Of a stretch of DNA of 64,000 nucleotides, positions 8,768-17,264 are shown in pieces. Position numbers and translations under genes: made by a program. The notes under the pieces are model-generated. The model made no database searches and was not told where the DNA came from. It worked only from the letters and a program-made list of their open reading frames with translations. The DNA is from Bacteroidales bacterium. GTDB lineage: Bacteria; Bacteroidota; Bacteroidia; Bacteroidales; P3. The stretch is from positions 60,098 through 124,097 of the forward strand of contig JAGCZH010000023.1 in the NCBI GenBank assembly GCA_017960475.1, in the 5' to 3' direction. Every line of letters begins with the position of its first letter. Position 1 is the stretch's first letter.

Positions 8768-10231
8768 ATGAAACACGGTTTTGACAACGAGAAGTATCTC
8801 AAAATTCAGTCCGAGCACATCAAGGAGCGCATCTCCAAGTTCGGCAACAAACTTTATCTTGAGTTCGGTGGAAAGCTTTTCGACGACTATCATGCTAGTC
8901 GTGTGCTTCCAGGGTTTGAACCCGACAGCAAGCTTAAAATGCTTATGCAGCTTCGCGACGACGCCGAGATGGTTATCGCCATCAGCGCCCGTGATATTGA
9001 GAAGAACAAGGTGCGTGCTGACTTAGGAATAACTTATGACGACGATGTGTTGCGTTTGCGTGACGAATTCCAAAATCGTGGTTTGTTGGTGAACTCGGTG
9101 TGTATCACTCAGTATCATGGACAACCCAGTGCCCAGGCTTTCCGTGAGCGTCTAGAGCGTCTAGGTATCAGCGTCTATTACCATTTCCTTATAGAGGGCT
9201 ACCCGACCAATGTTGATCTAATATGCTCGGAAGATGGTTTTGGCCGTAACGAATACATCAAAACCACACGTCCCTTGGTTATCGTCACCGCTCCAGGTCC
9301 TGGAAGCGGCAAAATGGCTGTATGCCTTAGTCAGCTCTATCAAGAAAACCGTCGTGGTGTGAAGGCTGGCTATGCCAAATTCGAGACTTTCCCCATATGG
9401 AGCATACCTCTCAAACATCCAGTCAATGTGGCTTATGAGGCTGCCACCGCCGATCTCAACGATGTCAACATGATTGATCCGTTCCACCTTGAGGCGTATA
9501 ATAAAACCGCAGTCAACTATAATCGCGACATAGAGATTTTCCCTGTGCTCAACGCCATCTTTGAGGGCATTTACGGAGAGAATCCCTATAAGTCACCTAC
9601 CGACATGGGTGTCAATATGGCGGGATTCTGTATTTGCGATGACGATGTCTGCTGTACCGCATCCAAAAACGAGATAATCCGTCGCTACTATGCCGCTCTG
9701 TGCAAATATGCCCAGGGACGCATACCAGAGTCGGAGGTTGACAAAAACGCACTGCTTATGAAGCAGATGAAAATCACCACCGATTTCCGACGTACTACTG
9801 TCGCCGCCCGTGAACGCGCCGCTCTTGAGGGCACACCCTCAGCTGCAATAGAGATGGAGGACGGCACCATCATCACTGGCCATTCCAGCCCACTCCTCGG
9901 CGCTTGCGCCGCTATGCTGCTCAATGCCATAAAACATCTCGCCGCTATTGACCACGACATCAAACTTATATCCCAGAAGTATATTGAACCTATACAATAT
10001 ACCAAGACCAAACTGCTTCATGGCAAGAATCCCCGACTCCATACCGATGAGGTACTTTTGGCGCTCTCTATGCTAAGCCTTTCAGACGACAACTGTCGTC
10101 GAGCATTGGACACTCTTCCTTTGCTGAAGGGTTGTCAGGTTCATACCACTACTATGCTGGGCGAAGTGGATTTGAAAATATTCAAGAAACTGGGTGTTGA
10201 TGTCACCTCAGACCCTCAACCAAAGAAATAA
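8768..10231 (+). CDS. DUF1846 (UPF0371) family protein
   Basis: Cytoplasmic protein of 487 residues, the usual length for DUF1846. The start at ATG 8768 gives MKHGFDNEKYLKIQSEHIKE, the conserved family N-terminus; an upstream TTG (8735) is unlikely. Recognisable blocks are KLYLEFGGKLFDDYHASRVLPG, VIAISARDIEKNK and the glycine-rich VTAPGPGSGKMAVCLSQLY, which looks like a nucleotide- or phosphate-binding loop. The biochemical role of the family is not established as far as I know. Here it is the first gene of a run with pfs and luxS (gaps of 22 and 44 bases), which points to the activated methyl cycle or AI-2 metabolism by association only. Confidence 0.9.
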   Translation: MKHGFDNEKYLKIQSEHIKERISKFGNKLYLEFGGKLFDDYHASRVLPGFEPDSKLKMLMQLRDDAEMVIAISARDIEKNKVRADLGITYDDDVLRLRDEFQNRGLLVNSVCITQYHGQPSAQAFRERLERLGISVYYHFLIEGYPTNVDLICSEDGFGRNEYIKTTRPLVIVTAPGPGSGKMAVCLSQLYQENRRGVKAGYAKFETFPIWSIPLKHPVNVAYEAATADLNDVNMIDPFHLEAYNKTAVNYNRDIEIFPVLNAIFEGIYGENPYKSPTDMGVNMAGFCICDDDVCCTASKNEIIRRYYAALCKYAQGRIPESEVDKNALLMKQMKITTDFRRTTVAARERAALEGTPSAAIEMEDGTIITGHSSPLLGACAAMLLNAIKHLAAIDHDIKLISQKYIEPIQYTKTKLLHGKNPRLHTDEVLLALSMLSLSDDNCRRALDTLPLLKGCQVHTTTMLGEVDLKIFKKLGVDVTSDPQPKK

Positions 10232-10253
10232 TACAGTTTAATTGTTGAATAAT

Positions 10254-10919
10254 ATGAAGATAGGACTTATTGTCGCTATGGACATCGAGTACAACAAGAT
10301 GCTCGATGCTCTGGGAGGAGCCACAGGTAGCCTTGGAAACAACGAAATAGTGCTATGGAAATGTGGCATAGGTAAGGTCAATGCCGCTGTCGGCACAATG
10401 CGTCTAGTGCAGGAACATCACCCCGACGCTGTTATCAGCACAGGTCTCGCCGGTGGTATTGATGTCCAAATGCAGGTGATGGACGTATTGGCGGCCACAC
10501 AGTGTGTGTACCATGATGTGGATTGTGGTGCGGGTTTAGGCTGTGTTCTCGGTCAGGTTCAGGGACTGCCTGAACGCTTTGACGCCGACAAAAGGCTTTT
10601 GAGCCATACCTCGGGTGTGCCCCTTGCTCAAGGTGAGCGTTTGATTAAAGGCTTGATCTGTACTGGAGACCAATTCATAACCGACCGTGTGCGCCAGAAT
10701 GCTATAAAACAGAATTTCCCTGATGGTATGGCCTGCGACATGGAAAGTGCCGCCATAGCCCAGACTTGTCATCTGCTTGGATTGCCTTTCCTCAGCTTGC
10801 GTGTCATCAGCGACACCCCTGGTCGTACCGACAACCATGCCCAGCAATGGGAGGATTTCCTCACCTCGATGTGTGACCGTTCTTTCCATTTTGTGAAAAC
10901 ATTTCTGGAAACACTTTGA
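10254..10919 (+). CDS. mtnN: 5'-methylthioadenosine/S-adenosylhomocysteine nucleosidase
   Basis: Also called Pfs. It cleaves S-adenosylhomocysteine to S-ribosylhomocysteine and adenine, supplying the LuxS substrate. The start at ATG 10254 gives MKIGLIVAMDIEYNKML, the family N-terminus with the conserved Glu; a TTG at 10242 is less likely. Further landmarks are GIGKVNAAVGT, STGLAGGID, a GDQFI segment and ACDMESAAIAQ followed by LRVISDTPG, the purine- and ribose-binding elements of the nucleoside phosphorylase fold. It is followed by luxS after 44 bases, so two consecutive steps of one pathway are encoded side by side. Confidence 0.94.
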   Translation: MKIGLIVAMDIEYNKMLDALGGATGSLGNNEIVLWKCGIGKVNAAVGTMRLVQEHHPDAVISTGLAGGIDVQMQVMDVLAATQCVYHDVDCGAGLGCVLGQVQGLPERFDADKRLLSHTSGVPLAQGERLIKGLICTGDQFITDRVRQNAIKQNFPDGMACDMESAAIAQTCHLLGLPFLSLRVISDTPGRTDNHAQQWEDFLTSMCDRSFHFVKTFLETL

Positions 10920-10963
10920 GATACATTCTCTGTTCAAAATAAACTTATCAATAATCATTTTTC

Positions 10964-11458
10964 ATGGAAGTTATTCAGAGTTTTACAATCGACCATACCC
11001 ATTTGAAACCTGGCATTTACATCTCCCGTATGGATGATGGTTTCACCACTTTCGATATCCGCATAACCGAACCCAACCATGAACCGGCTGTGGCTCCTGG
11101 TGCTATCCATAGTCTTGAACACTTGATGGCGACATGGTTTCGTAATTCGGCGGTGAAGAACGATGTTGTATATGTGGGCCCTATGGGTTGCCTGACGGGT
11201 ATGTATATAATTATGAAAGGCAACTATTCCGTCGCGGATATGCGCTCTCTTACCATCGAGTGTCTTGAATGGATACTGACCCAGAATGAGGTGCCTGCAA
11301 CAACCCCCGAGACTTGTGGAAACTACTTGCTCCACGACCTTCCTATGTGTCATTGGGAGTGCCGCCGTTACATAGATCGCTTGCGCAACGATTTCCATAG
11401 CGAATATACAAAACTGCAGGTTACTTTGTCCGACGGCAAGGTGTTCGCCGACGCTTAA
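10964..11458 (+). CDS. luxS: S-ribosylhomocysteine lyase
   Basis: Converts S-ribosylhomocysteine to homocysteine and the AI-2 precursor DPD in the cytoplasm. At 164 residues it has the family length. The metal motif HSLEH (His49, Glu52, His53), the catalytic Cys in GPMGC (Cys76) and the third metal ligand in ETCGN (Cys118) are all present, so the enzyme should be active. It closes the DUF1846-pfs-luxS run. Whether AI-2 is used as a signal here or is only a by-product of methyl recycling cannot be judged: no LuxP, Lsr or RbsB-type receptor is in the window. Confidence 0.97.
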   Translation: MEVIQSFTIDHTHLKPGIYISRMDDGFTTFDIRITEPNHEPAVAPGAIHSLEHLMATWFRNSAVKNDVVYVGPMGCLTGMYIIMKGNYSVADMRSLTIECLEWILTQNEVPATTPETCGNYLLHDLPMCHWECRRYIDRLRNDFHSEYTKLQVTLSDGKVFADA

Positions 11459-11517
11459 AGATTTTTATCGCGCGGCACACAATACAAAACAATTGTCGCC
11501 GTTTAAGAACAATACTT

Positions 11518-11591
11518 GGCCCCGTAGTTCAGCTGTATAGAACGTCGGATTCCGGTTCCGAAAGTCGTGGGTTAGAATCCCGCCGGGGTCA
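11518..11591 (+). tRNA. tRNA-Arg, anticodon CCG, with unusual U19 and A56
   Basis: A complete cloverleaf can be folded by hand. The acceptor stem GGCCCCG pairs with CGGGGTC (one G-U), with discriminator A. The D stem is GTTC/GAAC. The anticodon stem TCGGA/TCCGA encloses the loop TTCCGGT, giving anticodon CCG for codon CGG. The T stem is GTGGG/CCCGC. The D loop reads AGCTGTATA, so base 19 is U instead of the conserved G; the T loop reads TTAGAAT, so base 56 is A instead of the conserved C. The two changes are complementary. CCA is not encoded. A terminator follows directly. Confidence 0.95.
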
Positions 11592-11596
11592 CTAAG

Positions 11597-11637
11597 AAAA
11601 ACAAGGCGAAAAGGAACACCTTTTCGCCTTGTTTTTT
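11597..11637 (+). terminator. Rho-independent terminator after tRNA-Arg
   Basis: A 15-bp perfect stem, AACAAGGCGAAAAGG with its complement, a 4-base loop and a run of six T. The upstream A-run makes it work in both directions, so it can also end the convergent T9SS cargo gene. Confidence 0.95.
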
Positions 11638-11665
11638 GTTTGAATATAGACTGTTTGTTGACGAA

Positions 11666-13426
11666 CTATTGATTTGTTATTTTTTGTATCGAAGAGCCTG
11701 TCGATGTTGTGGCGTGGAGTATGAATAAACCATGCCATGGTAGAGACAAAACAACAGGAGAGCCATCGGTGGCGATACTTTGTATCAGTCTGCCGTCAAC
11801 GGAGTAGAGTCTCAAATTGGCAGGACTTCCGTCGGCGATTGTCACATTGCACTGCCCTTTGGCAGGGTTGGGGTATACGTTAACCATGTTTTTCTGGTCG
11901 TGGGGATTTGGCTTACAAATACCTTCAATATGTGGGGTCGAAAAACTAATCAATCGGGGCTCTCCGTAGTTGTCCTCGGCGCAACGTGCGGAGACTTCAA
12001 CGGTGTAGGTCTTTTCGGGTCGGAGTGGAGGAAACTCAAAGTATGGAGTGTCTACCACGACATAGGTGCCCCAGTTGTCGGGGAGATTGGGATTGTATAT
12101 TCCATAATAGATTCCCCAACTTTGAGTGTCTGTAGTGTCGACCCATGAAATGCTGAATCCTGCCACTTTGTTGTCTTCGGTGAACAATAAGTCTTCGCTG
12201 TTACCATTCACGGTTAATTCCCCGACGGTGGCACATGGAGTGCGGTAATGTATTGAATCCCAATCGCCATAGGTGCTGTCTCCACAAACAGATCTGATGT
12301 AAAAAGTGTACAGGGTGTTTGGCTGTAGCATATTGGCATCTTCTAATTCGTATATGGAAAAATAAGGTGTGTTTGTTTCGACGATAGTGCCGTTGCCAAC
12401 TTGGAAACCATGAGGTCCGTATTCAATTTCCCAATAGTCTGGAACAGGATTGCTATACCATTCAAGCGCCATTTCCGGGAAGGCGTCGTAAACGGTGTTG
12501 ATCAGAGTCAGATTCTGTATTGAGGCGCAGGTGTCAGGGGCAGGCCACAGCATAAGGTTGTCGATACAGAGGTATGAACCTTGCTGAATATTGTTTCCTG
12601 CCGAGGATAATAGAATGACAATCAATGAGTCGGGCGAGGCGTTCGTTTCACCTGGAATAAAAGCGCTTAGGGGTACGTATTCTGTTTCGAAGGGAGTGTA
12701 AACATCAGCATCTACCAAGTCGAGGCTTATTCCTCCGCCCACGACTTCACGATGATGAGTGACGTTGTTGTAGCGAGTGCCTAGCAGCAGTACACCGCCA
12801 TTGTCGCCGCTGGTGGCGGAATGATATTTGTAGCTGCCGCTAAGGTGGCTGGGCTTGAAATCGCCAAGTGCTATGCCCCCGGCGATATAGTCGTTGACAT
12901 CCATTGTGAGAAGGGTTGGTAACAAGGAGATAATGTCACTGGAACCAGACATCAAGTCGCTTATAAGAGGAATGAATGCGTTGATGTCGATCTCCCCTGT
13001 TGAGAGGATTGATGGGATTGCCTGTTGTGTGAGTGTCGAGTCAAGAAAGTCGCCGGCAAGGCTCAACACGGTCGGGTTAATGATGTCGTCAAGCATGATT
13101 GTCTGCAACTTGACGGCTTTGTTTCCATCGGGAACAACACCGGTCTCTGGTGTTGTTTTCACTATTGGGACAGAGGTGTTGATGTTGATATTCATACCCA
13201 TGACAGAGACCGTTTCGTTGACGGGGTATGATGGATAGTCCCAATTGGATGGGGTGGAAAAGGTGTCGTAAACCTGAATGGGCAAAAAAACCACTGTAAC
13301 ATCATAACCTGGATGGCTTGTCCACTGCTCAAAACTACCGTTTGGAAGAGATATGGGGTCCTGTGCCCGTAGCATTCCACTGAAGAGCATGATTGTCAAG
13401 AAGAAAAAGGGTATGTTTTTTTTCAT
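11666..13426 (-). CDS. Secreted T9SS cargo protein with fibronectin III-like domains
   Basis: Large secreted protein of 586 residues. The start at 13426 gives the Sec signal MKKNIPFFFLTIMLFSGMLRAQ; a longer reading frame upstream lacks a signal peptide and runs through the promoter. The N-terminal third starts NGSFEQW and resembles a jelly-roll PCMD-like carbohydrate-binding domain, which is an inference from pattern. Two fibronectin III-like modules follow (around WEIEYGPHGF and the segment after SISWVDTTD). The C-terminal ~75 residues, from VNVYPNPAKG, are a type A T9SS sorting domain, so the protein should be exported across the outer membrane and cell-attached or released. No enzymatic motif is seen. 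Substrate unknown. Confidence 0.85.
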   Translation of the reverse strand: MKKNIPFFFLTIMLFSGMLRAQDPISLPNGSFEQWTSHPGYDVTVVFLPIQVYDTFSTPSNWDYPSYPVNETVSVMGMNININTSVPIVKTTPETGVVPDGNKAVKLQTIMLDDIINPTVLSLAGDFLDSTLTQQAIPSILSTGEIDINAFIPLISDLMSGSSDIISLLPTLLTMDVNDYIAGGIALGDFKPSHLSGSYKYHSATSGDNGGVLLLGTRYNNVTHHREVVGGGISLDLVDADVYTPFETEYVPLSAFIPGETNASPDSLIVILLSSAGNNIQQGSYLCIDNLMLWPAPDTCASIQNLTLINTVYDAFPEMALEWYSNPVPDYWEIEYGPHGFQVGNGTIVETNTPYFSIYELEDANMLQPNTLYTFYIRSVCGDSTYGDWDSIHYRTPCATVGELTVNGNSEDLLFTEDNKVAGFSISWVDTTDTQSWGIYYGIYNPNLPDNWGTYVVVDTPYFEFPPLRPEKTYTVEVSARCAEDNYGEPRLISFSTPHIEGICKPNPHDQKNMVNVYPNPAKGQCNVTIADGSPANLRLYSVDGRLIQSIATDGSPVVLSLPWHGLFILHATTSTGSSIQKITNQ

Positions 13427-13765
13427 TTTTATTGTTTTTTTAAGATTTTTTGAAATGCAAAAATATACATATTCTCGGACATAAACAAATATATATAAAA
13501 AAAATATAGAGCTGAGCCTCCTGTAACTGAAAAAAGAAAATCCATATACGTTCACGTGAAAAAACAATCATTTTTAAAAAATTGATTGTTTGTGTGATAG
13601 ATGATTATAATCTTGGCGGTTGGTCTTTATGTCGGGATTTATTAGTATCTTTGCAATTGTTTTTTTTGTCAGACATTTGCATTCGAGCAGCAAAATAAAT
13701 GATCGTTTGAATGTTATTTTTCGTTCTGATGGCCCATTGATACTATTGTGGCGTTATGTTGCTTT
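13427..13765. promoter_or_regulatory. Divergent intergenic region with two candidate promoters
   Basis: Separates the T9SS cargo gene (minus) from the CPBP protease gene (plus). A minus-strand TATTTTTG (13458-13465 on the plus strand as CAAAAATA) lies 32 bases before the cargo start. A plus-strand TATCTTTG (13646-13653) could serve the protease gene. Both match TAnnTTTG. The rest is AT-rich; no gene is visible. Confidence 0.55.
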
Positions 13766-14644
13766 ATGATTATGCGGATAAAAGATTTTTTCAATGATAT
13801 AAAACCGAGTGGACAGTTGTTGGTTTTGGCGCTGATTTTTGTCCTTTTTTTTATACTTGCTGTAGGTGTCTCGGTTGCAATAGGTTTTATGATTGATGGA
13901 GTGGCTGCTAAAATGACCATGCAGGTTGTCACCCAAGTCATCACCTTCGCAGGCACGGCGTTTTTTTTCGCTTACTTGTTTTACGACAAGCCATTACGCT
14001 GTCTTGGGCTCAATTCGACACACGGCATTGTTGTCAAATTGTTGGTGGCGAGTCTCATTCTTGTGGCGTTATTGCCTGTGTCAGATTGGCTTACACGTAT
14101 GAACGACTCATGGCATCTGCCTCAGAGTCTTGCTTCTTTTGAGGAAAGTATGCGTTCTATGGGAGAAAAAGCGCAGGCTGAGCTGGAGGTGTTTCTTAAT
14201 CGGACCAGTGTGGGCGCATTGATTGGCAACCTTTTTGTCCTTGCCTTTGTTCCGGCGATTTGCGAGGAACTGTTGTTCCGAGGTGCGTTGCAAAGACTTT
14301 TTTGCCGAATGCTATCCAGCCACCATGTGGCGATATGGATTACAGCCGCGTTATTCTCGCTGTTCCATGGTGAGCTTTTCGCTTTTTTGCCCCGTTTTGT
14401 GTTGGGTGCCGCACTTGGTTATCTATTCTATTACAGCTCCTCCATATGGATAAATGTGATGGCTCATTTCTTGAACAACGCACTTGCTGTTGTCCTTTTC
14501 TATCTGGCCTGCAATGGATATATCGACTCTGGTTTCACAGAGTCTTTGAATGCGCCTTGGTATCTGGCTTTGTTGGGATTGGTCGTCGCGATAATCTTGT
14601 TTTTGTTATTCTTCGCCAGAAACAAAACCGACCGAGATATATGA
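13766..14644 (+). CDS. CPBP family intramembrane glutamic endopeptidase
   Basis: Membrane protein of about 292 residues with roughly eight hydrophobic segments. The CPBP (Abi/CAAX protease and bacteriocin-processing) signature is present: CEELLFRGALQ gives the EExxxR motif, then FSLFHGELF supplies the second histidine and HFLNNAL the third conserved element. These residues line the intramembrane active site in the family. Start: the ATG at 13766 (MIMRIKDFF) or 13772 is preferred to the GTG at 13748. The substrate is unknown; bacterial members act in prenyl-protein-like processing, peptide maturation or self-immunity. It is probably a single-gene unit. Confidence 0.9.
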   Translation: MIMRIKDFFNDIKPSGQLLVLALIFVLFFILAVGVSVAIGFMIDGVAAKMTMQVVTQVITFAGTAFFFAYLFYDKPLRCLGLNSTHGIVVKLLVASLILVALLPVSDWLTRMNDSWHLPQSLASFEESMRSMGEKAQAELEVFLNRTSVGALIGNLFVLAFVPAICEELLFRGALQRLFCRMLSSHHVAIWITAALFSLFHGELFAFLPRFVLGAALGYLFYYSSSIWINVMAHFLNNALAVVLFYLACNGYIDSGFTESLNAPWYLALLGLVVAIILFLLFFARNKTDRDI

Positions 14645-14698
14645 AAAGGGTAGGCTGCCCGTTATACGGTCATCATTTAAAAAAAAATATAAAAACTA

Positions 14699-14728
14699 TT
14701 GTCGTTATTAAAAAAAGTAGTATTTTTG
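14699..14728 (+). promoter_or_regulatory. Canonical Bacteroidota promoter for the HU gene
   Basis: TTG at 14699-14701 and TATTTTTG at 14721-14728 are separated by 19 bases, the classic -33/-7 arrangement. Transcription should start near 14735, about 35 bases before the HU start. Confidence 0.75.
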
Positions 14729-14770
14729 CACTTTAAATTTTTAAAGAATATTTTAATTTTTTGTAAGAAA

Positions 14771-15055
14771 ATGACTAAAGCTGAAATAGTTAATTCAATT
14801 TCCAAAAGTACAGGAATCGAGAAAATGGCTGTTCTCACCATTGTCGAAGAAATAATGACCGTCATTAAGGACTCTCTTACCGAAGGTGAGAATGTATATC
14901 TTCGTGGTTTTGGCAGCTTCATCGTTAGAAAACGCGCTGAAAAAACAGGACGTAACATATCCAAGAACACCACAGTTATTATCCCGGCTCACAATATCCC
15001 CGCTTTCAAGCCTGCCAAATCTTTCATGGTTGAAGTGAAAAATAATACGAAATAA
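14771..15055 (+). CDS. HU/IHF-family DNA-binding protein
   Basis: Nucleoid protein of 94 residues that bends DNA as a dimer. The ATG at 14771 gives MTKAEIVNSISKSTGIEK, the family start; the upstream TTG frame is excluded because it would cross the promoter. The arm motif GFGSFIVRKRAEKTGRNISK includes a Gly-Arg-Asn-rich segment, and IIPAHNIPAFKPAKSF matches the C-terminal HU signature, with PAHNIPAFKP in place of the usual PA..VP.FKPGK. It heads a group with a tiny basic protein and RNase G, an arrangement I recognise from other Bacteroidota. Confidence 0.95.
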   Translation: MTKAEIVNSISKSTGIEKMAVLTIVEEIMTVIKDSLTEGENVYLRGFGSFIVRKRAEKTGRNISKNTTVIIPAHNIPAFKPAKSFMVEVKNNTK

Positions 15056-15072
15056 CTTTAAATCTTATAATT

Positions 15073-15162
15073 ATGCCAAACGGTAAAAAACACAAGAGAC
15101 ATAAAATGTCTACGCACAAACGCAAAAAACGTTTGCGCAAGAATAGACATAAGAAGAAATAA
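15073..15162 (+). CDS. 29-residue Lys/Arg/His-rich protein, probably ribosome-associated
   Basis: A short gene that length filters miss. It starts at ATG 15073, 17 bases after the HU stop, with an AT-rich leader, and encodes a peptide of 29 residues, of which about 20 are Lys, Arg or His: MPNGKKHKRHK, then a THKRKKRLRKNRHKKK tail. Peptides with nearly the same sequence occur in many Bacteroidota as I recall. The pattern resembles the AURKAIP1/COX24 family (mitochondrial mS38, actinobacterial bS22), so a small-subunit ribosomal protein is the best guess. That assignment is inference from the KR-H-K spacing only. Confidence 0.8.
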   Translation: MPNGKKHKRHKMSTHKRKKRLRKNRHKKK

Positions 15163-15304
15163 ACCTTTGTGGTGTTTATTCCCTTCTTACGACTACTTCT
15201 AACAGTATCTAAAACAAATTGCACAACACTCCAGAGAGTTCTGTTGTGTGATTTGTTTTGTTTTTACTGGATTTACTCTTTGGCTGCATAGTCTGAACTA
15301 AACA

Positions 15305-16855
15305 ATGGATAAAGAACTAATTATATCAGTCCAGGAAAATGAGATTCAGATAGCCTTGTTAGAGGACAAGCAGCTTGTTGAGCTTCATAAGGAAAAGAAG
15401 AACAACAGTTTTGCTGTCGGTGACGTTGTCCTCGGCAAGGTTAAGAAAATTATGCCAGGACTGAACGCTGTCTTCGTTGACATCAATGACGAAAAGGACG
15501 GCTTTATGCATTATCTCGACTTGGGTCCGCAGTTCAACTCGTTCCAGAAATATCTAAAACTGGCCATGAACGGGGATGCATCTGTGCGCACTCTTGATAA
15601 TTTCAACATGGAACCCGTCTTCGAAAAGACAGGAAATCTTTCCGACTGTATGAAGGTGGGACAATACCTCTTGACTCAGATTGCCAAGGAGCCCATCAGT
15701 ACTAAGGGTCCCAAGCTTTCTGGTGACATCTCCTTCGCAGGCCGATACCTTGTGCTTACCCCTTTTTCCAACAAGGTATCTATATCCCAAAAAATAAAGA
15801 AGTCTGAAGAACGAAGCCGCCTGCGCAGGCTTATCCAAAGCATACGTCCCAATAATTTTGGCCTTATCGTCAGAACTGTGGCAGAAGGGAAGTCTGTGGC
15901 TGAACTAGATGCGGATTTAAGACAGCTTCTCGATAAGTGGGCTCGCATGACCGACAAACTGAAAACGGTCAATGGTCCTCAAAAGATTGAGTCTGAATTG
16001 GGCGCAACCTCAGCTTTGTTACGCGATGTGCTGACTGACGACTTCAATACCATTTATTGTGACAATGAGGGCGTATGTAATGAACTTCGTGATTATCTTC
16101 GTACAATAGCGCCAGATAAAATAGATATTGTCAAGCACTATAAGATGTCAACACCAATATTTGAGCAGTTTGGTGTCCAGCGCGATATCCGCCGTGCTTT
16201 TGGTCGTATTGTGACTATACGATCAGGTATTTATCTTTATATCGAGCACACTGAAGCTATGCATGTCATCGATGTCAATAGTGGCAATCACATTAAGGCA
16301 GGAACAGGCCAGGAGGATACTGCACTTCAAGTAAATATCGAGTCGGCAAAGGAAATTGCTCGTCAACTTCGATTACGAGATATGGGAGGCATTGTTATTG
16401 TCGACTTCGTTGATATGCTTAAACCAGAACATCGTAAAGAACTTTTCAATGTGATGAGCGAGGAAATGAAAAAAGATAAAGCTCGTCATACGATATTGCC
16501 TCTCAGCAAGTTTGGTCTTATGCAGATTACTCGTCAGCGAGTGCGTCCAGCCATTGAGGTTGATGTACAAGAAAAATGTCCATTCTGCGATGGAACAGGA
16601 ACCATCAAATCCAGCATGGTCGTGGTCGATGAAATAGAGTCCAATCTCAGATATCTTTCGTCTTCGCAGGGGGAGAAACGTCTCACAATAATGACTCATC
16701 CATATGTTCAGGCTTATTTGACCAAGGGCTTTTCATCGGTGAGGAGAAACTGGCAACGCAAATATAAAATACGTTTGACAGTAAAATCGGTAGAGAACTA
16801 TAATTTACTAGAATACCATTTTTTTAATTCTCAAAATGAAGAGATAAATATGTAG
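15305..16855 (+). CDS. rng: Ribonuclease G (RNase E/G family)
   Basis: Endoribonuclease that processes rRNA 5' ends and starts mRNA decay. The 516 residues have the short RNase G architecture without the RNase E C-terminal scaffold. An N-terminal S1-type RNA-binding domain is seen around GDVVLGKVKKIMPGLNAVFVDI and GFMHYLDLGPQ. The catalytic DNase I-like domain carries HVIDVNSGN and IVIVDFVDM with metal-binding Asp residues, and the Zn-link CPFCDGTG lies near residue 430. The start at 15305 gives the family N-terminus MDKELIISV. It follows HU and the small basic gene on the same strand. Confidence 0.95.
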   Translation: MDKELIISVQENEIQIALLEDKQLVELHKEKKNNSFAVGDVVLGKVKKIMPGLNAVFVDINDEKDGFMHYLDLGPQFNSFQKYLKLAMNGDASVRTLDNFNMEPVFEKTGNLSDCMKVGQYLLTQIAKEPISTKGPKLSGDISFAGRYLVLTPFSNKVSISQKIKKSEERSRLRRLIQSIRPNNFGLIVRTVAEGKSVAELDADLRQLLDKWARMTDKLKTVNGPQKIESELGATSALLRDVLTDDFNTIYCDNEGVCNELRDYLRTIAPDKIDIVKHYKMSTPIFEQFGVQRDIRRAFGRIVTIRSGIYLYIEHTEAMHVIDVNSGNHIKAGTGQEDTALQVNIESAKEIARQLRLRDMGGIVIVDFVDMLKPEHRKELFNVMSEEMKKDKARHTILPLSKFGLMQITRQRVRPAIEVDVQEKCPFCDGTGTIKSSMVVVDEIESNLRYLSSSQGEKRLTIMTHPYVQAYLTKGFSSVRRNWQRKYKIRLTVKSVENYNLLEYHFFNSQNEEINM

Positions 16856-16952
16856 TAATCAGTTGTAAAGTTGTATTGTTATCATTTTTGGTATTCTCTT
16901 TTTTTTCTTTTACGTCTAGATTTTACCTCTTTGAATAGCTATACCGGATATT

Positions 16953-16987
16953 AAGGCTTGCGTGTTATAAACATGTAAGCCTTTTTT
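16953..16987 (+). terminator. Rho-independent terminator after rng
   Basis: AAGGCTT pairs with AAGCCTT, and the stem continues inward with two G-U pairs to 13 bp around a TATAA loop, followed by six T. It ends the HU-rng group. Confidence 0.85.
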
Positions 16988-17264
16988 CATACTTTTCTTT
17001 ATAAGGATATTTGTTATATATCCCGCTTGCGATTTTTTTATACATTGCTGTGATTATGTATCTTTTTTTTAGTATTTTTGCATAGTAGTATTAATGTAAT
17101 TATACTATCTATTTTATTGATAATTAACTTTGTGCCTAATTAGCAATAATGCTATAGAAAATAATGCTATGAAAAAGGTCACCCTATAAAATAATAAGTC
17201 TTATTCCCTTTTTCAGAAATAGACATCGCAAATAAAATATTCTTAACCAATAAATTTTATCATT
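16988..17264 (+). promoter_or_regulatory. AT-rich leader with candidate promoter for the A1-B1 gene pair
   Basis: TATTTTTG at 17073-17080 matches the -7 consensus; no well-spaced -33 TTG is evident. The 5' untranslated region would be about 180 bases. No gene is visible between rng and A1; the whole gap from 16856 is 409 bases. Confidence 0.5.
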
